A DNA stretch of 64,000 nt from Gaiellasilicea sp963791905 (GTDB lineage Bacteria; Actinomycetota; Thermoleophilia; Gaiellales; Gaiellaceae): assembly GCA_963791905.1 (NCBI GenBank), contig CAWBTX010000005.1, forward strand, positions 1,054,001-1,118,000. The letters run 5' to 3'. The notes beneath the pieces were generated by a model that worked only from the letters and a program-made list of their open reading frames with translations, was not told the DNA's origin and searched no databases. Below are positions 7,489-14,755 of this stretch, piece after piece (within the stretch, counting starts at the first letter, position 1; the number at the start of each line of letters is the position of its first letter). The position numbers and the translations under genes are program-made.

Positions 7489-10425
7489 GTGGAACGCAAG
7501 CTGGCAACAGTCCTCTTCGTCGACCTCGTCGGCTCGACGGAGCTCGTTTCGACCCGCGATCCGGAGGTCGTGCGGCGGCGTGTGACCTCGTTCTTCGAGC
7601 ATGTGTCGCACTGCATCACGATGTACGGCGGCATCGTCGAGAAGTTCGCGGGCGACGCCGTCATGGCTGCGTTCGGCATTCCGCAGGCCCACGAGGACGA
7701 CGGCGAGCGGGCGGTCCGAGCCGCCGCCGCGATCATGGACTCCGTGCACGGGCTCGCCCTCGAAGCGCGCGTCGGCATCGAGTCCGGCGAGGTCGTGGCG
7801 GACGAGTCGGAGTCGACCTTCGCCACCGGGGAGGCCGTGAACATCGCCGCGCGACTGCAGCAGGCAGCCGCGCCCGGCGAGATCCTGATCGGCCCCGCCG
7901 CGTATCGGCTGACCAATGTGCTCATCGAGCACGAGGATCGCGGCACGCTCGACCTCCGCGGCTTCGGTGACGCCCTGCCGGTGCGTCGAGTCGTCGGCAT
8001 CCGCGACTCGAACGGCCGCGTCCCGTCGGTGTCGGCGCCGTTCGTCGGCCGCGAGCACGAGCTGGAGCTGCTCCACACCACCTTCGCACGCGTCATGCGC
8101 GACCGCCGCGCACACCTGTTCACGATCTACGGCGAGCCCGGCGTCGGCAAGAGCCGGCTCACACGCGAGTTCACCGCGGGCGTGGAGGGCGCCACCATCC
8201 TCGCCGGCCGGTCGCTCCCCTACGGCGAGGGAATCACGTACTGGCCGCTCGCCGAGATGGTGAAGGTTGCCGCCGGCATCACCGACGATGATCCTCTGCA
8301 GGAGGCGGTCGAGAAGCTGCGTGCGTGCTGTGGCGACGACGCCGTCGCGGATCTGCTCGCCCTCGCCGCGGGAGTGCTCGAGGCGGTCGAGACCGAGCGC
8401 AGCCAGCAGGAGATCGCCTGGGCCGCCCGCGAGTGGGCCGCCGAGCTCGCCGACGCGCAGCCGCTGGTTCTCATCTTCGAGGACATCCACTGGGCCGAGG
8501 AGCCTCTGCTGGAGTTGCTCGAGCATCTCGCCGAGCGCGTCAAGGAGGCGCCGCTGCTGCTCATCTGCCTCGCGCGACCCGAGCTGCTCGACCTCCGCCC
8601 GGGCTGGGGCGGGGGCCGCGTCCGCGCCACCTCGATCGAGCTCGAGCCGCTCATTTCATCCGAGAGCGAGGAGCTGGTGGACGCGCTCCTGAGCGACCAT
8701 GCGCTGTCGGCGGAGGACCGGCAGTCGCTGCTCGAGAAAACCGAGGGCAACCCGCTCTACGTCGAGGAGACCGCGCGGATGCTGCTCGAGGACGGCGCGA
8801 TGGCGAAGAGGATTCCCGACACGCTGCAGGCCATTATTGCGGCGCGCATCGACCGCCTGCCGCGCAAGGAGAAGCTGCTTCTCCAGCGTGCTGCCGTCGT
8901 CGGGCGCGTCTTCTGGGAAGGTGCGGTCGAGAAGCTCGCTTCGGACATCGGCGATCTCGAGCCCGTCCTCGACGACCTCTTCGCGCGCGACTTCGTGCTG
9001 CGGGAGAGCCGCTCGACGATCTCCGGCGAGGCGGCGTACCGCTTCAAGCACGTGCTGATCCGCGACGTGGCCTACTCGGGCCTGACGAAGGGCGCCCGCG
9101 CCGACCTCCACCAGCAGGTGGCGGAGTGGCTCGAGGAGCGCGCCGGCGACGAGCTGCTCGAGATTCGCGCCTATCACCTCGATCACGCCGCCGACCTGCT
9201 CGAGGACCTCGACGGCGCACCGCCGCCGGAGCTCGCTGCCGAGGCCGCGTCCGCCCTGGAGGCCGCGGGCAGGCGCGCGCTCGCGCGCGAGGCCAACACC
9301 GCCGGCCGGCGCCTGCTGCTCCGCTCGGTCGAGCTCGAGCCGACTCTGGAGCGGCGCTACCACGCGGCCCGCGCGGCCTGGCGGCTGACCGATCTGCCGG
9401 CGGTGTCGCTCGAGATGGAGAGCGTCAGGGCGGCGGCCGCGGAGGTCGGGGACGCGCGCCTGGAGGGCCGTGCGCTCACCGCGCTGGCCGAGGTTGCGCT
9501 CTCCCGCGACGCGGACGTGACGCGCGCTCGCGAGGTCGCTCACGCTGCTCTCGACGTCCTGCCCGAGGAAGACGACGCCGGCCGCTACGACGCGCTCGCG
9601 CTCCTCAGCCAGATCGGCTGGTGGGAAGGCGATCTGACGGCAGTCGAGCGCTTCGCGCAGCAGACCTACGAGATCGCCCGCCGCGCGGGCCGACAGGATC
9701 TCGAGAGCGCATCCGCGGTCGAGCTCGCGGCGATGTACTACGCGCGGCTCGAGGACGAGCTCGCCGGCCAGTACCTGACGGACGCGATCCGGCTCGCCGA
9801 GGAGAGCGGCAGCTTCGTCGCGCGGGGCTGGGCGTTCCGCGCGCAGGGTGACCTGCACGTGCGGCGGGAAGAGTGGGACGAGGCCGAGGAGGCGTTCGAG
9901 GAAGCGCGCCGGCTCTTCGAAGAAGCCGGCATGACGATTCCGACCGCGCGCGTGCTCAACTGGCTGGCCCTAGTCCACTGGCGCCGCGGGAATCTCGGCG
10001 CCGCCGAGCAGACGCTGCGCGAGGCAATCCGGATGCTGAAGCCGCTCGAAGACCGGAGCACGCTCGTCGAAAGCCAGCGCACCCTCGCCCAGGTGCTGCT
10101 GGAGAAGGGCAAGGTCGACGAAGCGGAGCGGTATGCGCTCGAGTCGCGGCAGACGGTCGGGCCGCGCGACATGCACTCGCGCGCGACGACGCGGGTCGCC
10201 CTCGGCCTTGTGCGGGCCGCCCAGGGCCAGGACGAGGAGGCGGAAACACTCCTGCGCGAAGCCCTCGACATCCTCGACGCCACCGATTACCGGCGCTACC
10301 GGTTCGAGCCGCTCGAGGCCCTGGCCGGCTTCCTGCGCGACCGCGGCCGCATCACCGAGGCGGCACCCTACGAGGAGCGGCTCGCCGAGCTCCAGCCCGC
10401 GCGCAGCACGGCTCCGATCGCCTGA
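7489..10425 (+). CDS. Class III nucleotide cyclase / AAA ATPase / TPR signalling protein
   Basis: The 978-residue protein has three parts. An N-terminal class III cyclase homology domain (about 1-165) contains VLFVDLVGSTELVS with the metal-binding aspartate and VEKFAGDAVMAAFG. A STAND/AAA-type ATPase follows, with Walker A GEPGVGKSR near residue 216 and Walker B PLVLIFEDIHWAEE near 325. The C-terminal half is helical, with TPR-like repeats (for example ALTALAEVALSRDADVTRAR). Members are thought to couple ATP-dependent oligomerisation and ligand sensing to cNMP synthesis, but none of this is shown here. GTG 7489 is chosen because TACAAT precedes it by 6 bases. A paralogue with a frameshift lies at 21971. 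The 3' end overlaps the convergent endonuclease gene by 58 bases. Confidence 0.9.
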   Translation: MERKLATVLFVDLVGSTELVSTRDPEVVRRRVTSFFEHVSHCITMYGGIVEKFAGDAVMAAFGIPQAHEDDGERAVRAAAAIMDSVHGLALEARVGIESGEVVADESESTFATGEAVNIAARLQQAAAPGEILIGPAAYRLTNVLIEHEDRGTLDLRGFGDALPVRRVVGIRDSNGRVPSVSAPFVGREHELELLHTTFARVMRDRRAHLFTIYGEPGVGKSRLTREFTAGVEGATILAGRSLPYGEGITYWPLAEMVKVAAGITDDDPLQEAVEKLRACCGDDAVADLLALAAGVLEAVETERSQQEIAWAAREWAAELADAQPLVLIFEDIHWAEEPLLELLEHLAERVKEAPLLLICLARPELLDLRPGWGGGRVRATSIELEPLISSESEELVDALLSDHALSAEDRQSLLEKTEGNPLYVEETARMLLEDGAMAKRIPDTLQAIIAARIDRLPRKEKLLLQRAAVVGRVFWEGAVEKLASDIGDLEPVLDDLFARDFVLRESRSTISGEAAYRFKHVLIRDVAYSGLTKGARADLHQQVAEWLEERAGDELLEIRAYHLDHAADLLEDLDGAPPPELAAEAASALEAAGRRALAREANTAGRRLLLRSVELEPTLERRYHAARAAWRLTDLPAVSLEMESVRAAAAEVGDARLEGRALTALAEVALSRDADVTRAREVAHAALDVLPEEDDAGRYDALALLSQIGWWEGDLTAVERFAQQTYEIARRAGRQDLESASAVELAAMYYARLEDELAGQYLTDAIRLAEESGSFVARGWAFRAQGDLHVRREEWDEAEEAFEEARRLFEEAGMTIPTARVLNWLALVHWRRGNLGAAEQTLREAIRMLKPLEDRSTLVESQRTLAQVLLEKGKVDEAERYALESRQTVGPRDMHSRATTRVALGLVRAAQGQDEEAETLLREALDILDATDYRRYRFEPLEALAGFLRDRGRITEAAPYEERLAELQPARSTAPIA

Positions 10426-11219
10426 GTCGACGCGTCGTCGGGCGCCTCCGAGATCACGGTCGCGGGCCGCTCGAAGCGCGCGAGCGCCTCTGCGAGTGGC
10501 TCGGCCCTGAGCGTCCCCTCGCCGTAGGGCAGGTGCTTCGTCTCGTTGCGGTTGGCATACGCGATGTCCGAGAAGTGGATGTGAAAGGGGCCGCCCGGGT
10601 CCATCACCTCGTCGGCGGCCTCGAGCGCCTCTGCGAACGGCTCCACTTCGAGGTACGCGCCGTCCGACGTCGCGTGCATGTGCGCGAAGTCGAGCACGGG
10701 GCGGACGAACGGCACGCGCTCGGAGATCTCGAGCACGTCGTCGAGGGTGCCCAGCTCGCGGACGCGGCCCATCACCTCGACCCCGAACGGGACGAGCCGC
10801 CCTTTCGGCTCGAGCCGCTCGCCGAGGATGAGCAATTGGTCGACGACCGCGTCGAGGGCGTCCTGGCGCTCGCGTCCGAGCAGGTAGCCGGGATGGAAGA
10901 CGGTGACCTCGGCGCCGAGGGCAGCGGCGAGCCCGGCGGTGTGGTCGAGCATGCCGAGCGCCATCTTGAACTTCTTGGCTGATTCACCCGTTGGATCGAC
11001 GTGGCCCATGAAGCCCGCGAGCGGCGCGTGCACCGAGATCGCGACATTGTGCTCGCGGGCGGCCTCACCGAGCCGCTCGGCCTCCGGGTAGTCCATGTTG
11101 AAGCCGCGCACGAAGCCGATCTCGACCGCGTCGAAGCCGGCCGCGACCAGGCCCTCGATGGCCGCTTCGGGCTCGGCGACGACTTCGAATCCCGACGGTC
11201 CATAGCGGAGGCGGCCCAT
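10368..11219 (-). CDS. Endonuclease IV-like AP endonuclease / TIM-barrel sugar isomerase superfamily
   Basis: The 283-residue TIM-barrel protein keeps the metal-ligand landmarks of endonuclease IV: ISVHAPLAGFMG (His), VTVFHPGYLLG (His), FGVEVMGR (Glu), RPVLDFAHMHAT (Asp and His), FHIHFSDIAY (His/Asp) and VISEAPD (Glu). A three-zinc site and AP-site cleavage are therefore plausible. The same superfamily includes xylose-isomerase-like enzymes. The start ATG 11219 has TAGCGT 7 bases upstream. The C-terminus (GWSSASRSS) overlaps the end of the cyclase-ATPase gene. I favour a DNA repair role because the full ligand set is present. Confidence 0.85.
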   Translation of the reverse strand: MGRLRYGPSGFEVVAEPEAAIEGLVAAGFDAVEIGFVRGFNMDYPEAERLGEAAREHNVAISVHAPLAGFMGHVDPTGESAKKFKMALGMLDHTAGLAAALGAEVTVFHPGYLLGRERQDALDAVVDQLLILGERLEPKGRLVPFGVEVMGRVRELGTLDDVLEISERVPFVRPVLDFAHMHATSDGAYLEVEPFAEALEAADEVMDPGGPFHIHFSDIAYANRNETKHLPYGEGTLRAEPLAEALARFERPATVISEAPDDASTQAIGAVLRAGWSSASRSS

Positions 11220-11226
11220 GCCCTTG

Positions 11227-11232
11227 ACGCTA
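11227..11232 (-). promoter_or_regulatory. -10 element of the endonuclease IV-like gene
   Basis: Minus-strand TAGCGT ends 7 bases before ATG 11219. Confidence 0.45.
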
Positions 11233-11263
11233 GACCATCCGGCATGTCGTCCGGTGGGGGACC

Positions 11264-11269
11264 TACGCT
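11264..11269 (+). promoter_or_regulatory. -10 element of the 79-residue gene
   Basis: TACGCT ends 7 bases before ATG 11277. This favours that start over ATG 11244. Confidence 0.45.
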
Positions 11270-11276
11270 TTTCCAG

Positions 11277-11516
11277 ATGCCGAACATGCCATCCCGAATC
11301 GACCTGCTGGAGCTGGACATCGACCTTCGCCTGAGCGACCTCTGGCGCGAGGCCGCCGACGTGAGCGAATGGAGCCTCGAGGTCATGGCCGCATTCATGC
11401 GGGCCGCGTACGGCAAGGGGTACTGCGACGCGCTGACGGAGGACTCGCCCGGGTCGCTCTGCCACGACCACGGGTACCGGGTGCCGGCGCGCCGCGAAGC
11501 GACTCCCAGCAGCTAG
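11277..11516 (+). CDS. Small conserved hypothetical protein
   Basis: The protein has 79 residues from ATG 11277. The N-terminal half is helical and acidic (IDLLELDIDLRLSDLWREAA). The distinctive part is FMRAAYGKGYCDALTEDSPG followed by SLCHDHGYRVPAR, with two cysteines and two histidines (Y-C, L-C-H-D-H). That arrangement could bind a metal but is not a known motif. I have the impression of similar small hypothetical proteins in Thermoleophilia but could not check. It is divergent from the endonuclease IV-like gene. No function is offered. Confidence 0.7.
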   Translation: MPNMPSRIDLLELDIDLRLSDLWREAADVSEWSLEVMAAFMRAAYGKGYCDALTEDSPGSLCHDHGYRVPARREATPSS

Positions 11517-11586
11517 ATCGGGCCGCCGTCAGCCGCCACTCGCCGCCCTAGGACGGCCGTCGCTGACACGGCCGCTCAGGTCATCC

Positions 11587-11652
11587 GTGCCTGACTCGTC
11601 TCTGGCACCTGCCTGACTCGTCTCTGGCACGTCTCTGGCGCGTCTCTGGCAC
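11587..11652. repeat. Short tandem repeat array upstream of ccmE
   Basis: Two exact 20-base copies of GCCTGACTCGTCTCTGGCAC (11589-11608 and 11611-11630, period 22) are followed by two shortened 11-base copies, so CGTCTCTGGC occurs four times with spacings 22, 11 and 11. Each full unit with the preceding GT is bounded by GTGCC...GGCAC, a possible weak stem. The 217-base gap 11517-11733 holds no convincing gene. The rest of it is the ccmE promoter region. Confidence 0.75.
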
Positions 11653-11720
11653 CTTGTCCACAGGCGCCTGCTTGTGGCCATGTCCGCTCCGGGCGTGCTT
11701 CGGGGCCGCGGCAGGCCCGG

Positions 11721-11726
11721 TACCAT
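11721..11726 (+). promoter_or_regulatory. -10 element of the ccm operon (leaderless)
   Basis: TACCAT ends 7 bases before GTG 11734. This decides against the upstream ATG 11674, which would add a 20-residue non-conserved N-terminus. Confidence 0.55.
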
Positions 11727-11733
11727 CCCGGTC

Positions 11734-12129
11734 GTGGCACGAAGGCGCAGCCCGGCGCGGCTCGTGATCGCGCTCTCGGTCGCCGCGGTGCTCGCGGTGT
11801 TCCTGCTGTACACGTCGATCGCGGGCAATGCCGCCCCCGCACTTGCCCCGAGCGAGCTCGACGGGCGTGCGGACAAGGTCTCGCTCGGCGGCAAGGTCGT
11901 CGGCCCGATCCGGGGCGACCAGTACGGCGCCGGGCTCCGGTTCAAGCTCCGCGACATCACCGGCGACTCGCCCGAGCGCATCCAGGTGCTCTACAAGGGA
12001 TCCGTTTCGGATCAGTTCAGGATCGGGCGGGACGTGCGGCTGGAGGGCAGGCTGCGGAACGGCGTCTTCGTCGCTGTTCCCGGAAGCCTGATCACGAAGT
12101 GCCCGTCGAAGTACGCGCCGGGCAAGTAG
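11734..12129 (+). CDS. ccmE: Cytochrome c maturation protein CcmE, cysteine (CxxxY) variant
   Basis: CcmE is the periplasmic haem chaperone that carries haem to the CcmF lyase. The 131-residue protein has an N-terminal anchor (LVIALSVAAVLAVFLLYTSI, about 10-29) and a beta-rich OB-fold domain (FKLRDITGDSPERIQVLYKG, then RLEGRLRNGVFVA). Classical CcmE attaches haem covalently through His in HxxxY. Here the C-terminal motif is LITKCPSKY, so Cys123 and Tyr127 form the CxxxY variant described in some sulfate reducers and archaea. It starts the ccmE-ccmF-ccmI operon, 9 bases before ccmF. The start is fixed by the TACCAT element. Confidence 0.9.
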   Translation: MARRRSPARLVIALSVAAVLAVFLLYTSIAGNAAPALAPSELDGRADKVSLGGKVVGPIRGDQYGAGLRFKLRDITGDSPERIQVLYKGSVSDQFRIGRDVRLEGRLRNGVFVAVPGSLITKCPSKYAPGK

Positions 12130-12138
12130 CGGGCCTCG

Positions 12139-14133
12139 ATGCCTGAGCTCGGTCGCGCCGCGCTCGTCGTCACCCTCGGGCTCGCGCTCTACGCCGTCGT
12201 CGCAGGGGCGTACGCGGCGCGGTTCCGCAGGCGACGGCTCGCGCAGTCCGCCCAGAACGCGCTCATCGCGGCGTTCTGCAGCACTCTCGTCGCCTCGGTC
12301 GTCCTGCTCGTGGCGCTTGTGCGCCACGACTTCAGCTTCGTCTACGTGTGGGCCCACACGAGCCGCGAGCTCCCGGCCGGGTACACGATCTCTGCATTCT
12401 GGGGCGGTCAGGAGGGCTCGCTGCTGCTCTGGCTGCTCATCCTCACCGGCTACGGGACCGCCGCGGTCCTGCTGAACCGCCGCAACGCCCGCGACCTCGT
12501 CGCGTGGGTCGTCCCCGTGCTGGGCATCGTCGCCGCCTTCTTCGCCTTCACCGTCGTCGCCCTCGCGTCGCCGTTCGTGACGCAGGCGGCGCCGCTCGAC
12601 GGCCGCGGGCTCACGCCGAGCCTGCAGAACCCGTACATGATGGCCCACCCACCGCTGCTCTACCTCGGCTACGTCGGCCTCACTGTTCCGTTCGCGTTCG
12701 CGATCGGCGCGCTGCTGGCGCGACGCACGGACGAGCTCTGGATCGTCGCCACGCGCCGTTGGACGCTCGTCGCGTGGACTGCGCTCGGCATCGGCCAGCT
12801 TCTCGGCGCGCACTGGGCGTACGAGGAGGTCGGTTGGGGCGGCTACTACGCCTGGGACCCCGTCGAGAACGCGGCGCTGATGCCGTGGCTCGCGGCGACG
12901 GCGTTCCTCCACTCGGTGATGATCCAGGAGAAGCGCGGGATGCTGAAGGTCTGGAACGTGCTGCTCGTGGTCCTCGCGTTCTCGCTCTCGCTCTTCGGCA
13001 CCTTCCTCACCAGGTCGGGGATCGTCAGCTCGATCCACTCCTTCACGGAAGGGAGCCTTGGGCCGTGGTTCCTCGCCTTCATCTGCTTCGTCGTCGTCGG
13101 GTCGCTGGCGCTCGTGTTCGCACGCCTGCCGCTGCTCCGTGCGCGAACGCGGCTCGAGTCGCTCGTCTCGCGCGAGGCCACGTTCCTTTACAACAACCTG
13201 CTCCTCGTCGCGCTCACCCTGACGATCCTCTGGGGCGTCACCTACCCGATCCTGCACGAGGCGGTCTTCGGCGAGCAGCGGATCCTCGGCGCGGGCTACT
13301 ACAACTTCTTCCTCCGCGCGTTCGGCCTGCCGCTGCTCCTCCTGATGGGGATCGGCCCGCTCGTCGCGTGGCGGCGCGCGTCGCTGCGGAGCCTCGGGGT
13401 GTCGTTCGCATGGCCAGCGGGCTTCGCGCTCGCGACGGGGGTGATCCTGCTCGCGCTCGGAGCGGGCTCGTCGGTCCCGGGCCTGATCGCGTACACGTTC
13501 TCGGCATTCGTGCTGGCGTCGATCGCCTACGAGTTCATCCGCGGGACGCGCGCCCGGCGCGCGCTCGCAGGCGGCTCCTGGCCGCGCGCCTTCTCCGACC
13601 TCATCGCCCGCAACCGGCGTCGCTACGGCGGCTACATCGTCCACGCCGCCGTTGTGCTCTTCGCGATCGGCGTCGCCGGCTCGAGCGCGTACGACAGCGT
13701 GGCTGAGGGCCGCCTGGCGCGCGGCGAGACGATCGCCGTGGGCGACTACCGGCTGACGTACGGCGCGCTCGAGGAGCGGGCGGGGCCGAACGCGACCGAA
13801 GTGAGGGCGATCATGAACGTCGAGCGCGACGGCGACTCGCTCGGCACCCTCGCCGCCGGCAAGAACGCGTACACGGCCGAGCGCCTCGTCTCGAACGAGG
13901 TCGGGATCCGTAGCGACCCCCTGACCGGTGAAGACCTCTTCCTGATCGCCGAGCAGCTCGACGCCGACGGCACGGTGTACGTGCGCGTCTTCGTCAAGCC
14001 GCTCGTCAACCTGCTCTGGGTCGCGGGCCTCGTCTTCCTGCTCGGCGCTCTGATCACCCTCTGGCCTGACGCGCGTGAGCAGAGGCGGCTGGCCGTTCGC
14101 TACGCACGCGCCGGCGTCCCTCTCCGCTCGTGA
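12139..14133 (+). CDS. ccmF: Cytochrome c haem lyase subunit CcmF
   Basis: CcmF is the large membrane component that transfers haem from holo-CcmE to apocytochromes c. The 664-residue protein has many transmembrane helices. It shows the CcmF signatures WGGQEGSLLLWLLIL (about residue 89), PSLQNPYMMAHPPLLYLGYV (about 158), the tryptophan-rich WWD loop GWGGYYAWDPVENAALMPWL (about 234) and FLTRSGIVSSIHSF (about 290). A soluble loop before the last helix (about 515-620) matches the usual C-terminal periplasmic domain. Length is normal. It overlaps the ccmI-like gene by 4 bases. Confidence 0.95.
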   Translation: MPELGRAALVVTLGLALYAVVAGAYAARFRRRRLAQSAQNALIAAFCSTLVASVVLLVALVRHDFSFVYVWAHTSRELPAGYTISAFWGGQEGSLLLWLLILTGYGTAAVLLNRRNARDLVAWVVPVLGIVAAFFAFTVVALASPFVTQAAPLDGRGLTPSLQNPYMMAHPPLLYLGYVGLTVPFAFAIGALLARRTDELWIVATRRWTLVAWTALGIGQLLGAHWAYEEVGWGGYYAWDPVENAALMPWLAATAFLHSVMIQEKRGMLKVWNVLLVVLAFSLSLFGTFLTRSGIVSSIHSFTEGSLGPWFLAFICFVVVGSLALVFARLPLLRARTRLESLVSREATFLYNNLLLVALTLTILWGVTYPILHEAVFGEQRILGAGYYNFFLRAFGLPLLLLMGIGPLVAWRRASLRSLGVSFAWPAGFALATGVILLALGAGSSVPGLIAYTFSAFVLASIAYEFIRGTRARRALAGGSWPRAFSDLIARNRRRYGGYIVHAAVVLFAIGVAGSSAYDSVAEGRLARGETIAVGDYRLTYGALEERAGPNATEVRAIMNVERDGDSLGTLAAGKNAYTAERLVSNEVGIRSDPLTGEDLFLIAEQLDADGTVYVRVFVKPLVNLLWVAGLVFLLGALITLWPDAREQRRLAVRYARAGVPLRS

Positions 14134-14471
14134 CGGTCGCACTCGTCCTCGGCGCCCTGCTCGCGGCTCTGTGCGTCGTGCTGGTCGCGTTGCCGTATCT
14201 CCGCGAGCCGGCGCCGTCCGACGACGCGCTCGACGAGCCGGGGGAGCTCGAACGCCGTCAGCTCGAGCTCGCGGAGACACGCGACCGAGCGCTCGCGGCC
14301 CTGAAGGAGCTCGAGCTCGACCATCGCACGGGCAAGATCTCCGACGAGGACTACCGCGTACTCGTCGGCCCGTTGCGCCGCGAGGCGGCCGAGGCGCTGC
14401 GGGCGCTCGAGCCGCGCACGCTGGAGCCCGCCGAGTCCCAGGCACGTGTGCGGGCCGACCGGTCCGGGTAG
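14130..14471 (+). CDS. Short CcmI/CycH-like cytochrome c biogenesis protein
   Basis: The 113-residue protein starts at a GTG overlapping the ccmF stop (GTGA). An N-terminal membrane helix (VALVLGALLAALCVVLVALP) is followed by a charged helical segment (LELAETRDRALAALKELELD, then HRTGKISDEDYRVL). This matches the N-terminal anchor and coiled region of CcmI. The TPR domain that binds apocytochrome in long CcmI proteins is missing. Position directly after ccmF supports the assignment. The cut-down form is common outside proteobacteria, as far as I recall. Confidence 0.75.
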   Translation: MTVALVLGALLAALCVVLVALPYLREPAPSDDALDEPGELERRQLELAETRDRALAALKELELDHRTGKISDEDYRVLVGPLRREAAEALRALEPRTLEPAESQARVRADRSG

Positions 14472-14480
14472 GTCGGGAGC

Positions 14481-14651
14481 GTGGAATCGACCGAGCCGCA
14501 GGAGCCGCAGCCGCCGCAGGTCCCCGAGCCGTATCCGCCGCCCGGCGAGCTCGATCCGCCGCAGCCGCCGGAGGTCCCCGAGCCGTATCCGCCGCCCGGG
14601 GAGCTCGAGCCGCCGCAGCCCCCGCAGGTGCCGGAGCCCGGCCCGCTCTGA
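14481..14651 (+). CDS. Proline/glutamate-rich 18-residue-repeat peptide
   Basis: A GTG at 14481 opens a 56-residue frame made almost entirely of P, E, Q, Y, G and L. The unit PPQVPEPYPPPGELDPPQ recurs with small changes (second copy PPEVPEPYPPPGELEPPQ) and a third partial copy ends VPEPGPL. At DNA level this is a 54-bp tandem repeat of about 2.6 copies. It follows the ccmI-like gene by 9 bases and would be the last gene of the ccm operon. It could be a real extended linker-like peptide, or a low-complexity DNA repeat that happens to stay open. Confidence 0.45.
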   Translation: MESTEPQEPQPPQVPEPYPPPGELDPPQPPEVPEPYPPPGELEPPQPPQVPEPGPL

Positions 14652-14671
14652 GCCAAACCTACGTTTAGGCT
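14651..14671. terminator. Hairpin at the end of the ccm operon
   Basis: AGCCAAAC and GTTTAGGCT pair with one bulged base across a CTAC loop, starting at the last base of the Pro-rich frame's stop codon. There is no T-tract. It is the only hairpin in the usual terminator position here. Confidence 0.45.
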
Positions 14672-14755
14672 GCAAATCCGCCTGAAAGCTGGGTAGACTA
14701 CGCCCCGGCCGATTCTGGGAGGGACGGCCGATCCCCCAGCGAAACTAGCCTGCGA

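Noticed and set aside
11587..11652. Possible CRISPR-like array
   Set aside because: Repeats are nearly contiguous with 2-base or no spacers, and no cas genes occur. It is a tandem repeat.
11674..11733. Upstream ATG start for ccmE
   Set aside because: It lies before the TACCAT -10 and adds 20 residues with no membrane or family character. GTG 11734 is favoured.
11581..14445. 954-codon frame antisense to the ccm operon
   Set aside because: Composed of Arg, Asp, Glu, Ala and Pro runs with no fold-like pattern. It is explained by GC-biased third positions in ccmF.
14672..14755. c-di-AMP (ydaO-type) riboswitch before the M23 peptidase
   Set aside because: The region is too short and lacks the conserved ydaO segments. 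It holds only a small hairpin and candidate -10 hexamers.
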